Origin: Cellvibrio sp.
GTDB taxonomy: Bacteria; Pseudomonadota; Gammaproteobacteria; Pseudomonadales; Cellvibrionaceae
Direction of reading: 5' to 3'
Assembly: GCA_021323495.1 (NCBI GenBank)
Contig: JAJQJO010000116.1
Location: 1-9,696, forward strand
Length of the DNA stretch: 9,696 bases
Shown here: in pieces, positions 1 to 5,915 of the stretch
Layout of the letters: each line of letters opens with the position of its first letter
Numbering within the stretch: the first letter of the stretch is position 1
Translations under genes and position numbers: made by a program
The notes under the pieces: model-generated
Databases searched by the model: none
The model's input: the letters and a program-made list of their open reading frames with translations, nothing else
What the model was told of the DNA's origin: nothing

Positions 1-432
1 AACCGTTATACCAATTCGGTAATCGCACTGGAAACCGCGTCTATCTGTGAAATTCCCTTTAATCGCATGGAAGAGCTGAGCTTGCAAATACCCAATCTGC
101 AGCGCCATTTCTTTCAATTGATGAGCCGTGAAATAACCCAGGATCAACAAATAATTACCTTGCTAAGCAAAAGCAGTGCAGAAGAGCGGATTGCTGCATT
201 ACTGTTGAGTATTTCCAACCGCAATAGTCGCCGCCAGTTGTCTGCCAATGCCTTTCGCTTACCTATGTCGCGCACTGATATCGGTAATTATCTGGGGCTT
301 ACGATAGAAACCGTAAGCCGTATTTTTACCCGCCTGCAAAACCAGGAAGTCATCGCAGTAGATAAAAAAGAAATCCTAATTAAAAACATGGACCAGCTGC
401 GTGCTATCGCCAACGGCGATACCTGCAACTAA
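1..432 (+). CDS. fnr: Fnr/Anr-type oxygen-sensing transcriptional regulator, 3' part (N-terminus off the left edge)
   Basis: The reading frame is open from base 1 and gives 143 residues, so the methionine at 67 is internal and the true start lies outside the window. The protein matches the C-terminal part of Crp/Fnr-family regulators of the Fnr/Anr/EtrA branch. The segment LETASICEIPF near the left end carries Cys16 (partial numbering), which aligns with Cys122 of E. coli FNR, one of the four ligands of the oxygen-labile [4Fe-4S] cluster. The other three ligands are not visible. The winged helix-turn-helix includes DIGNYLGL followed by IETVSR, with the Glu, Ser and Arg (residues 103, 106, 107) that in FNR read TTGAT half-sites. 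Expected role: a cytoplasmic dimer controlling genes for low-oxygen respiration. The next gene starts 20 bases after its stop, so co-transcription is possible. The family is certain; the exact symbol (fnr, anr or etrA) is a naming choice. Confidence 0.93.
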   Translation, partial: NRYTNSVIALETASICEIPFNRMEELSLQIPNLQRHFFQLMSREITQDQQIITLLSKSSAEERIAALLLSISNRNSRRQLSANAFRLPMSRTDIGNYLGLTIETVSRIFTRLQNQEVIAVDKKEILIKNMDQLRAIANGDTCN

Positions 433-452
433 TCCAAACGAGTAACTAACAA

Positions 453-1046
453 ATGACCGATAACAATCGATTGGAAAAAACCCTTGCCGCATTCGATGCA
501 GCCAATTTACAAGATCCCAATACAGAGATGGTTGACGGCAAAGCTGTTGCCAAAGAGTGGATCTACGCACAACGCATGAGCGCGCAACTGCATAAATTTT
601 GTGAAGCACCGTCGGAGGTATTACAGCTGGCAGCGCGCAGCCAACATATTTGCCGCTGGAAAAGCCCACGTAGCGATTACCCCATGGATAAAAGTGGCTA
701 TAAAAAATGGCGGCTGGACCTGGCCCAACTACACGGTGAAGTTGCTGGTGGCATCATGGCGGAACAGGGTTATGAAGAAAGCATGATCTCACGCGTCAAA
801 GATTTGTTGCTTAAACGCAGTTTAAAACGCGACGATGAAGTACAGGCACTGGAAGATGTTGTCTGCCTGGTATTTATTGAATTTTATCTGGAGGATTTTG
901 CCAGCAAACACGATGAAGAAAAACTGATCGACATTATTCGCAAGACCTGGAACAAAATGTCGGCCAAAGGCCATGAGGCTGCGTTAAAGCTTCCATTATC
1001 TGAATCAATGCTCGCATTGGTTGGCAAGGCATTGAGTGCAATCTGA
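453..1046 (+). CDS. DUF4202 family protein, function unknown
   Basis: This 197-residue, mostly helical soluble protein has no signal peptide or membrane segment. I recognise it as DUF4202 from its landmarks: YAQRMSAQL (about 38-46), ARSQHICRWKSPRSDYP (61-77), GYKKWR (82-87), LHGE (93-96), an acidic and aromatic helix LEDVVCLVFIEFYLEDF (133-149) and KTWNKMSAKGH (164-174). The histidine-bearing helix followed by a helix with Glu-Asp recalls metal-dependent HD-type hydrolases, but that is only an impression and no activity is established. Length is normal for the family. It begins 20 bases after the fnr stop, with only a weak ribosome-binding sequence (a GAG about 10 bases upstream), so translation may depend on the upstream gene. 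The spacing suggests an fnr operon; the biochemical role is unknown. Confidence 0.85.
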   Translation: MTDNNRLEKTLAAFDAANLQDPNTEMVDGKAVAKEWIYAQRMSAQLHKFCEAPSEVLQLAARSQHICRWKSPRSDYPMDKSGYKKWRLDLAQLHGEVAGGIMAEQGYEESMISRVKDLLLKRSLKRDDEVQALEDVVCLVFIEFYLEDFASKHDEEKLIDIIRKTWNKMSAKGHEAALKLPLSESMLALVGKALSAI

Positions 1047-1130
1047 CCGGGTGTTAGCGTCCAATCATATTTCATCTGTACCGCAATCCGGTTTTTATAA
1101 CGACAATCCACTAAATAAAAAGGAAACCCT

Positions 1131-1508
1131 GTGTATCTAGCCCTGAAACATCTCCATCTAACGTTTGTTTTTTTATCCCTGCTGGCTTTTTTTGTGCGCG
1201 GCATCTGGCTGTTTATGAACTCCGGCATGCTTGGCAAAAAATGGGTAAAAATACTGCCACATATCATCAGCACCATTTTATTAGTGAGCGGAATAGTATT
1301 AGCAGTGCATCTGGGTTTATCACCCGGCAGCCAGCCATGGTTGATGGCGAAAATTATTGGATTGATTGCCTACATTGGCTTGGGAGTAGCAGCATTCAAG
1401 GTGCCGAATCCCGGTGCACGCAAATTCCTCTGGGTTGGTGCCCTGATCGTATTCGCCTACATGGTTAGCGTGGCTATCAGTAAAAATCCATTGGGCTTTT
1501 TTGGTTAA
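1131..1508 (+). CDS. SirB2-family four-helix inner-membrane protein
   Basis: The gene encodes 125 residues from a GTG start at 1131, chosen because AAGGA lies at 1120-1124, six bases upstream, and because the family usually begins with a short segment like YLALKHLHLTF. Four membrane helices are visible at about residues 9-28, 41-61, 70-90 and 98-117. The conserved polar residues are the KHLHLTF histidines (7, 9), Arg23 in VRGIW and His44 in LPHIIST. This matches the SirB/InvS-like family (SirB2). These small membrane proteins are widespread in Proteobacteria, and the name comes from an old genetic link to invasion regulation in Salmonella; the molecular role is not settled. It lies 84 bases after the DUF4202 gene on the same strand and is followed by a strong terminator, so it ends the transcription unit. 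Confidence 0.85.
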   Translation: MYLALKHLHLTFVFLSLLAFFVRGIWLFMNSGMLGKKWVKILPHIISTILLVSGIVLAVHLGLSPGSQPWLMAKIIGLIAYIGLGVAAFKVPNPGARKFLWVGALIVFAYMVSVAISKNPLGFFG

Positions 1509-1530
1509 TCCTTTTACTTGAATCCTATCC

Positions 1531-1555
1531 AGGGCAGCCGGGCGCTGCCCTTTTT
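1531..1555 (+). terminator. Rho-independent terminator after the SirB2-family gene
   Basis: An uninterrupted 8-base-pair GC-rich stem (AGGGCAGC at 1531-1538 with GCTGCCCT at 1544-1551) has a 5-base loop and runs into TTTTT at 1551-1555. It begins 22 bases past the stop codon, so it should end the fnr-DUF4202-sirB2 transcript. Confidence 0.9.
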
Positions 1556-1692
1556 GTTTATCCCCCGTTAACGCTCCCCCTGAAATTTTCCCCGAGCCTC
1601 ACACAAGCTATCCACTTACGCTTGCAAATTCCCAGTGACCCACTAGGCTTAATACTAAAAGCTATATACAGATTTAATTTTATTTACAATAC

Positions 1693-1723
1693 TTGACGTC
1701 GATTTAAAAGTGATTTATATCAC
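1693..1723 (+). promoter_or_regulatory. Probable promoter with an overlapping CRP-type operator
   Basis: TTGACG at 1693-1698 and TATATC at 1716-1721 are separated by 17 bases and form a reasonable sigma-70 promoter for the secreted-protein gene. Covering the -10 is the palindrome GTGAT-TTAT-ATCAC (1710-1723), followed by A. It matches the CRP/Vfr core TGTGA-N6-TCACA at all but one position. G rather than T at the outer position of each half favours CRP over Fnr. Binding here would be expected to block this promoter. Alternatively it could activate a second promoter whose -10 is TTTAAT at 1751-1756, placing the site roughly 40-46 bases upstream of that start. The rest of the 1556-1772 gap is AT-rich without other recognisable elements. 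Confidence 0.6.
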
Positions 1724-1772
1724 AGTCCAGTTGTTCAGCTTTCACATAACTTTAATAATTGGTGAGCCCCCT

Positions 1773-2291
1773 ATGAAAAACATCCTATTGACCATCGCCT
1801 TGCTATCTTTGGCACAACTCGGTTTTGCCTGCGATGAAGCTTGCAAACGTGCCAAGGCTGAAACGGCCAATAATATAAAGTTCCCCACCTATCTGAACAC
1901 CAAGTACTGTAAATCAACCGGCCTCGACTTTTTAATGCAGGGCCGCAAAAGCTTGCAAACCTACCGCGATAACCAGTTGCCAACGGCCCATCGTGGTGGA
2001 GCTAAAAATATTCGCCTGTTTATCTTGCAACGCAAAGATTGGTTGCAGGAATGTGATAATTATTTGCAATTAACAGAGCAAGGCCGGATTTTTCGCGATA
2101 AAGAAAGCACCGATAAAATTATCGCTGCCATGGCTGCTACAGCGGGTGAATTGGAAAAAATCATGAAGCGTCCCAAGACCGAAACTGAAAGCCTGGAGCT
2201 GGTGACTGCCCCTGCCATCCAGAAATTTGATGAAATGTTCAAACTGATTGATGCACATTATCTGGAATTGCAAAGACGCGGCCTGCTGTAG
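1773..2291 (+). CDS. Secreted cysteine-containing protein, function unknown
   Basis: I chose the ATG at 1773 (172 residues) over an in-frame GTG at 1710 because the protein then opens with a typical signal peptide: two-residue MK, a hydrophobic core to about residue 16, and GFA before a likely cut at 19/20. It also has GGTGAG seven bases upstream, and the GTG at 1710 lies inside the operator. The mature protein would start with Cys20. It is a poor lipobox (Gly and Phe at -3 and -2), so a periplasmic protein is more likely than a lipoprotein. Four cysteines (20, 24, 46, 94) could form two disulfides. The central part, with LPTAHRGGAKNIR (69-81) and QRKDWLQECDNYL (86-98), looks conserved; the remainder is charged and helical. 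I know of no named domain. It is a single-gene unit between terminators and may answer to a CRP-family regulator. Confidence 0.8.
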   Translation: MKNILLTIALLSLAQLGFACDEACKRAKAETANNIKFPTYLNTKYCKSTGLDFLMQGRKSLQTYRDNQLPTAHRGGAKNIRLFILQRKDWLQECDNYLQLTEQGRIFRDKESTDKIIAAMAATAGELEKIMKRPKTETESLELVTAPAIQKFDEMFKLIDAHYLELQRRGLL

Positions 2292-2330
2292 TATTTGATA
2301 CCAGGCAGGTGTAAAAACGGCAAAACATAA

Positions 2331-2361
2331 AAAAACCGGCGGATAAAAACGCCGGTTTTTT
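2331..2361. terminator. Bidirectional Rho-independent terminator between convergent genes
   Basis: An 11-base-pair perfect stem (AAAAACCGGCG at 2331-2341 with CGCCGGTTTTT at 2350-2360) encloses an 8-base loop. The arms end in A and T runs, so it works as hairpin plus U-tract on both strands. It serves the secreted-protein gene from the left and the minus-strand gene ending at 2404 from the right. Confidence 0.92.
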
Positions 2362-2403
2362 AGTAACTCAATAAATCAAAGCTGCATTGCTTTGCGGTTC
2401 AAT

Positions 2404-2742
2404 TCAAGAGTTCTTTTTCAACGAGAGCACCGACCGCTGTGGTTTATCGGGCCTGTCAGCAAAACGTTTTGCCAGCTCTTCACGGGCTTTGATTGCTTCA
2501 GTTTTTGCATCCTGTGCCGGGCTGGACTGCCAGGACTTGGGTGCACTGCCGCTAGACTTGGCCAGAAACTCCAGACCTGATCGCAACAACCGCGCCTGAT
2601 CCACAAAACTCAATCCTTCGGGAAACTTGCCGGGATACACATCGGAAGGATCCTTTGGATTACCTTCAATTCGAATATTGAATCCGCTGGCATGGTTTGC
2701 CGTGCCTGTAGCCACATCGGCTGTCCAATCGTCAAAATTCAT
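2404..2742 (-). CDS. Conserved-looking small soluble protein, function unknown
   Basis: The ATG at 2742 gives 112 residues. A GTG three codons upstream (2751) is also in frame but has no ribosome-binding sequence; support for the ATG is only a weak GTGG. Residues 1-62 look like a compact folded part, with FDDWTADVATGTA (3-15), ASGFNIRIEG (18-27), PEGLSFVDQARLLRSGLEFL (41-60). Residues about 63-112 are Ser/Pro-rich, then a charged helix (AKTEAIKAREELAKRFADRP, about 78-97) and a basic tail. No signal peptide or membrane helix is seen, so it should be cytoplasmic. I recognise no family. It follows trhO on the same strand but has a credible promoter of its own at 2775-2802, so it is probably transcribed separately. 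Confidence 0.72.
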   Translation of the reverse strand: MNFDDWTADVATGTANHASGFNIRIEGNPKDPSDVYPGKFPEGLSFVDQARLLRSGLEFLAKSSGSAPKSWQSSPAQDAKTEAIKAREELAKRFADRPDKPQRSVLSLKKNS

Positions 2743-2774
2743 AGATACCACAGCTATTTAATAACGGAAGCGGC

Positions 2775-2802
2775 ATTAAAACATAAAGTAATTGTGTGAC
2801 AA
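2775..2802 (-). promoter_or_regulatory. Sigma-70 promoter for the 112-residue protein gene
   Basis: Read on the minus strand, TTGTCA (2802-2797) and TTTAAT (2780-2775) each match the consensus hexamers at five of six positions, with a 16-base spacer. Transcription would start near 2768, giving a leader of about 25 bases before the ATG at 2742. Confidence 0.55.
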
Positions 2803-2820
2803 AATAGCTAAATGCTATTT
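2802..2820 (-). repeat. AT-rich hairpin at the trhO stop codon
   Basis: AAATAGC and GCTATTT form perfect seven-base arms around a five-base loop and straddle the trhO stop codon. On the minus strand the hairpin is followed by only TTTTG. It may stabilise or weakly terminate the trhO message, but its low GC content makes it a poor intrinsic terminator. It abuts the -35 of the next promoter. Confidence 0.35.
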
Positions 2821-3831
2821 ATTGATAGATGTATTAATACCATTGACTGTATTTAATGAAAGCCGACGCTGTTCTTCGCGATATTCCAATTTTTGCGCAC
2901 GACGCAATTGGCGCTCCGGGGGTAAAACCCCTATGTGAGCTTGATTGCGCTGCCTGGCCAATTCGATTTGTTTTTGACGCTCCGCAAAGCGCGTGGTCTG
3001 CTCTGGCGTCAACTTGTCGAAACAGCGAGGGCAGCACACTCCCATCATGTAATGGTCCGATTGTTTATCGTTTTCGGTAATCGGATAGCGGCAACCGTGG
3101 CATTGGTCATACACCCCTTTTTCCAGTCGGTGATTGACTGCAACGCGGTTATCAAACACAAAACACTCACCACGCCATAAGCTTTCTTCTTCCGGCACCT
3201 CTTCCAGATATTTGAGAATGCCGCCCTCAAGATGATAAACCTCGGCAAAGCCCTGCTCTTTTAAATAAGCAGTGGATTTTTCACAGCGAATCCCGCCCGT
3301 ACAAAACATGGCAACCTTTTTGTGTTTGGCAGGGTCCAGATTTTCAGCAACGTAGGCCGGGAACTCACGGAAGGTTTCAGTTTTGGGGTCAATAGCGCGT
3401 TCGAAAGTGCCTATTTCATATTCGTAAGAGTTGCGTGTATCTACCACGACCACATCAGGGTCGCTGATAAGCGCATTCCAGTCCCGGGGTTTGACATAGG
3501 TCCCCACAATCTTTTGCGGGTCTATGCCATTGACTCCCATAGTGACAATTTCTTTCTTGAGCTTAACTTTCATGCGATAGAAAGGTTGCTCATCATAAAA
3601 GGATTCTTTGTAGCTCAGATGTTCAAAGCGCCCGTCATCGCGCAAAAACGCAAGCAGGTTATCAATACCTGCGCGTGATCCTGAAACTGTGCCATTGATG
3701 CCTTCTTCCGCCAGCAGTAAGGTTCCCTTGATCCCCGACTGGTCGCACAGGTCTTTCAAGCGCGGCACCAGGCTTTCGTAATCAGGCAATTTAACGAACT
3801 TGTACAGGGCGGCTACAACAATTTGGCTCAT
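2815..3831 (-). CDS. trhO: TrhO: tRNA uridine-34 5-hydroxylase with rhodanese domain
   Basis: TrhO (formerly YceA, UPF0176) hydroxylates the wobble uridine of certain tRNAs using molecular oxygen, giving 5-hydroxyuridine that is further modified to cmo5U-type bases. I take the ATG at 3831 (338 residues, MSQIVVAALYKFV); a GTG three codons upstream is possible. The N-terminal region (about 1-110) has LLLAEEGINGTVSG (38-51), typical of the family. The rhodanese domain (about 115-215) contains VVDTRNSYEYEIG and the active-site loop FCTGGIRCEKS, with the expected catalytic Cys at 177. After it, CHGC (244-247) and CCPRC (266-270) form a paired-cysteine element that could hold zinc. The tail is a basic helix rich in Arg/Gln. 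Length fits the family. It lies downstream of bolA on the same strand, with a separate promoter candidate between them. Confidence 0.95.
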   Translation of the reverse strand: MSQIVVAALYKFVKLPDYESLVPRLKDLCDQSGIKGTLLLAEEGINGTVSGSRAGIDNLLAFLRDDGRFEHLSYKESFYDEQPFYRMKVKLKKEIVTMGVNGIDPQKIVGTYVKPRDWNALISDPDVVVVDTRNSYEYEIGTFERAIDPKTETFREFPAYVAENLDPAKHKKVAMFCTGGIRCEKSTAYLKEQGFAEVYHLEGGILKYLEEVPEEESLWRGECFVFDNRVAVNHRLEKGVYDQCHGCRYPITENDKQSDHYMMGVCCPRCFDKLTPEQTTRFAERQKQIELARQRNQAHIGVLPPERQLRRAQKLEYREEQRRLSLNTVNGINTSINK

Positions 3832-3905
3832 AAGCGTCACTTAACAGAATTACCAGTAATCAATTTACGTATTAACAAGGGCAAGCGGTATTGCGCAGGG
3901 CGCGC

Positions 3906-3934
3906 ATTATAGGCGTTTAGTTTTTGCACAACCA
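3906..3934 (-). promoter_or_regulatory. Candidate trhO promoter with GC-rich discriminator
   Basis: On the minus strand a perfect TATAAT (3911-3906) is followed by GCGCGCC. A weak -35 (TGGTTG, 3934-3929) lies 17 bases upstream. The GC-rich stretch between the -10 and the expected start near 3899 is typical of promoters repressed by ppGpp/DksA and linked to growth rate; that reading is an inference. The leader would be about 70 bases. Confidence 0.5.
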
Positions 3935-3938
3935 GTAC

Positions 3939-4262
3939 TTATTGATGGTCGTGTTTACTACCACCCAGGCATTGTGGCGATGCTGGAACCTGTGCATTCG
4001 CCTGCCATTCCTCCGGGCTGTAGGTATGCAAAGCCAACGCATGGACACCGGATTGCAACTCATCAGCTAAACAGGCGTAAATACTTTGATGGCGCTGTAC
4101 CTGGCGTTTTCCCGCAAAATCCGGAGCGGCCAGGATCACCTTGAAATGGGTCTCGGAGCCGGGAGGTACGGAGTGCATATAACTTTCGTTAATGACTTCC
4201 AAATGCGTTGGTCGGAACCTGGCATTTAGTTTGGTATGGATGCGACTTTCAACAGGATTCAT
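3939..4262 (-). CDS. bolA: BolA, stress-linked protein that partners monothiol glutaredoxin
   Basis: These 107 residues align along nearly their whole length with E. coli BolA, not only with the shorter IbaG-type paralogues. Landmarks are LEVINESYMHSVPPGSETHFKV (21-42), FAGKRQVQRHQSIY (49-62), the segment GVHALALHTYSPEEW (72-86), and the BolA-type tail ASPQCLGG (94-101). BolA proteins have a class-II KH-like fold. They bind monothiol glutaredoxins through a shared [2Fe-2S] cluster that uses the conserved histidine region (74-79), and they affect cell shape, envelope genes and biofilm behaviour. The ATG at 4262 has GGTGA a few bases upstream. The gene is divergent from the arginine-rich small protein and lies 107 bases before trhO on the same strand. 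A terminator-like hairpin in the upstream space may lie in its leader. Confidence 0.95.
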   Translation of the reverse strand: MNPVESRIHTKLNARFRPTHLEVINESYMHSVPPGSETHFKVILAAPDFAGKRQVQRHQSIYACLADELQSGVHALALHTYSPEEWQANAQVPASPQCLGGSKHDHQ

Positions 4263-4344
4263 AATTCACCGCTATATTTTTCACCAGGCAATAACAAGGG
4301 CGTGCTCAGATAGATGATTGCTATCCAATTGTCTCTGTTTATGC

Positions 4345-4372
4345 AAAAAAACTTGCCGCATTCTAGCGGCAA
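4345..4372 (-). terminator. Orphan terminator-like hairpin between bolA and the divergent small gene
   Basis: Perfect seven-base arms TTGCCGC (4353-4359) and GCGGCAA (4366-4372) enclose a six-base loop. Read on the minus strand the stem is followed by G and then seven Ts (4351-4345), the layout of an intrinsic terminator. On the plus strand no T-run follows. No minus-strand gene ends just before it. It could be an attenuator in a long bolA leader, the end of an antisense or small RNA, or an operator. The rest of 4263-4478 holds no further clear element. Confidence 0.5.
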
Positions 4373-4478
4373 AGATCTACACTGTGTTGAACTGGAGCAA
4401 ACAGAAACCAATCAATCCAGGCTCACCACAATAGAACTATGGATAGACAGACCGGGAACAAGAGAAGAACCTTCAACT

Positions 4479-4682
4479 ATGAACGAGCACAAGTTTTTTT
4501 TCGACCGCCGCAAGGGTAATGATCGCCGATTGGATCGCGACCCCTGTAAAAACATGCCGTTGGACCTCTACCACCGCAAGCGCCGCAAATCCACTGAGCG
4601 TCGCACGGAAGAGCGCAGTATCGCCGACGATTATCTCGCGTTTTTAAGTGATTCCGATAGCACAGGCAAAACCCAACACTGA
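4479..4682 (+). CDS. Small arginine-rich protein with an internal duplication, function unknown
   Basis: I chose the ATG at 4479 (67 residues) rather than an in-frame ATG at 4314. AGAGAAG lies upstream of 4479, and the 55 extra residues look unlike protein sequence and include the 4353-4372 hairpin. The protein is very basic and made of two related 13-residue units, DRRKGNDRRLDRD (9-21) and KRRKSTERRTEER (34-46), each fitting RRK-x-x-(D/E)-RR-x-(D/E). They are linked by PCKNMPLDLYHR (22-33) and followed by an acidic tail (IADDYLAFLSDSDS, 48-61). There is no signal peptide or membrane helix. Such composition suggests nucleic-acid or ribosome contact, but this is inference; I know only loosely similar RRxGxDRR small proteins in related bacteria. 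It stands alone, divergent from bolA and convergent with galK. Confidence 0.7.
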   Translation: MNEHKFFFDRRKGNDRRLDRDPCKNMPLDLYHRKRRKSTERRTEERSIADDYLAFLSDSDSTGKTQH

Positions 4683-4702
4683 CCTCCCCTGAACCCAGCA
4701 AT

Positions 4703-4725
4703 AAAAAACCCCGCTCAAGGCGGGG
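4703..4725 (-). terminator. Rho-independent terminator of the galTK operon
   Basis: On the minus strand GCCCCGCC-TTGA-type sequence forms a six-base-pair GC stem (4725-4720 with 4714-4709) with a five-base loop, followed by six Ts (4708-4703). It lies about 30 bases past the galK stop. There is no T-run on the plus strand, so it serves galK only. The convergent small gene shows no separate terminator. Confidence 0.85.
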
Positions 4726-4756
4726 CAAACGACACAAAAAGACCTTGTGAAATAGA

Positions 4757-5908
4757 TCAGGCAAAGGCACCCGCACTGGCCCTTGCACGGATTAACGTCG
4801 GTACGCAGCCTGTTTTTGTCAAGTACTGCGATTCTACCGCGTCGATCAATTGAGGAATAATTTCCGCGGGCGCCACTGCGACCACACAACCACCAAAACC
4901 ACCGCCAGTCATACGCGCCCCTGCTTTACCTTCTCCTGCCGCGGCCAAAATCCCAACCAGTGTATCTATCGCTGGCACTGTGATATTAAAGTCATCGCGC
5001 ATCGATGCATGCGATTCCGCCATCACCTTGACCAGCCCCGCCAGATTAGCCTCGGACAATGCTTTGGCAGCATCCAGAGTGCGTTGATTTTCCGTGAGTA
5101 CATGACGCGCACGACGGAAACTCAGTTCATCCAACTTGCCTTTTGCCGCCAGCAGCTGTTCCAGTTCAACACCACGCAATGAAGCCTGATCAAAATAAGC
5201 CGCTGCTTGTTCACATTGTTGGCGACGCTGGTTGTATTCACTGTCCACCAGGCCGCGCTTGACACCACTGTGCACAATCAGGATCTCCCAATCGGTCGGT
5301 ACCGGCACAGCCCGGGTGGACAAATCCTGGCAATCGATCAAAAGTGCCGCATGCTCATGGCCACATGCCGAAATAAGCTGATCCATAATGCCGCAGTTGC
5401 AGCCGACAAAATTGTTTTCGGCAGCCTGCCCGATCAAAGCCGCCTGGGTAGGATCGATAATCTCACCGCCAAGCGACATAAGTGCGCGAATCAATGCCAT
5501 TTCCAGGGATGCAGAACTGCTCAACCCTGCCCCCGAGTGCAAATCTCCGGCGATATACAAATCACCACCAACCAATGTAAACCCTCGCTTGCGCAGTTCC
5601 TGCACTACACCGCGCACATAATTGCTCCAGGGTGCGGCCACTTCCGGCACCTGGGGCGCATCCAGATCAATCATCACTGATTCATTATCAAAGTTATAAG
5701 CAACCAACCGCAGCCTGCGGTCGGCACGCGGCGCAAAGGCGATATAGGTGTGGTAGTTAATGGCGGCGGGCAACACAAAACCACCATTGTAGTCAGTGTG
5801 CTCACCAATCAGGTTCACTCTTCCGGGAGCTTTAACCACGCCCATTGGCGCCGCACCAAAACAGGATTCAAATAAATTGCTCACACGAGCATCAGAGAGA
5901 GACTTCAC
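4757..5908 (-). CDS. galK: Galactokinase GalK
   Basis: GalK phosphorylates galactose at C1 with ATP, the first committed step of the Leloir pathway, in the cytoplasm. The 383 residues are full length and show all three GHMP-kinase signatures. The galactokinase signature is PGRVNLIGEHTDYNGG (28-43, with Arg30 and Asp39). The ATP-binding loop is SGAGLSSSAS (125-134). The C-terminal glycine motif is RMTGGGFGG (332-340). The catalytic base Asp176 sits in CGIMDQ. The start is GTG at 5908, since the next methionine (residue 22) is too close to the signature. It begins 7 bases after the galT stop. The only Shine-Dalgarno-like sequence (GAGG) overlaps the end of galT, so the two are probably translationally coupled. 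No galE, galM or galactose regulator is in the window. Confidence 0.97.
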   Translation of the reverse strand: MKSLSDARVSNLFESCFGAAPMGVVKAPGRVNLIGEHTDYNGGFVLPAAINYHTYIAFAPRADRRLRLVAYNFDNESVMIDLDAPQVPEVAAPWSNYVRGVVQELRKRGFTLVGGDLYIAGDLHSGAGLSSSASLEMALIRALMSLGGEIIDPTQAALIGQAAENNFVGCNCGIMDQLISACGHEHAALLIDCQDLSTRAVPVPTDWEILIVHSGVKRGLVDSEYNQRRQQCEQAAAYFDQASLRGVELEQLLAAKGKLDELSFRRARHVLTENQRTLDAAKALSEANLAGLVKVMAESHASMRDDFNITVPAIDTLVGILAAAGEGKAGARMTGGGFGGCVVAVAPAEIIPQLIDAVESQYLTKTGCVPTLIRARASAGAFA

Positions 5909-5915
5909 GCTCGTT

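Noticed and set aside
1076..1098. Possible small hairpin before the SirB2-family gene
   Set aside because: The stem is only four or five base pairs with a short T-run, too weak to call a terminator.
884..1276. Minus-strand open frame of 130 residues across DUF4202 and the SirB2-family gene
   Set aside because: It overlaps two better-supported genes and the space between them, and encodes no recognisable protein.
1710..1772. Upstream GTG start for the secreted protein
   Set aside because: It would bury the signal peptide behind 21 residues and start inside the CRP-type palindrome. The ATG at 1773 has a ribosome site and a proper signal peptide.
3322..3678. Plus-strand open frame of 118 residues inside trhO
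   Set aside because: It is antisense to the conserved rhodanese domain, and no start signal or family resemblance is present.
4314..4478. Upstream ATG extension of the arginine-rich protein
   Set aside because: The added 55 residues span the hairpin at 4353-4372, look non-coding, and the ATG at 4479 has a better ribosome site.
5207..5680. Long plus-strand open frame (157 residues) inside galK
   Set aside because: It is fully antisense to an intact galK with all catalytic motifs, has no recognisable domain or ribosome site, and its composition reads like a reverse-complement shadow.
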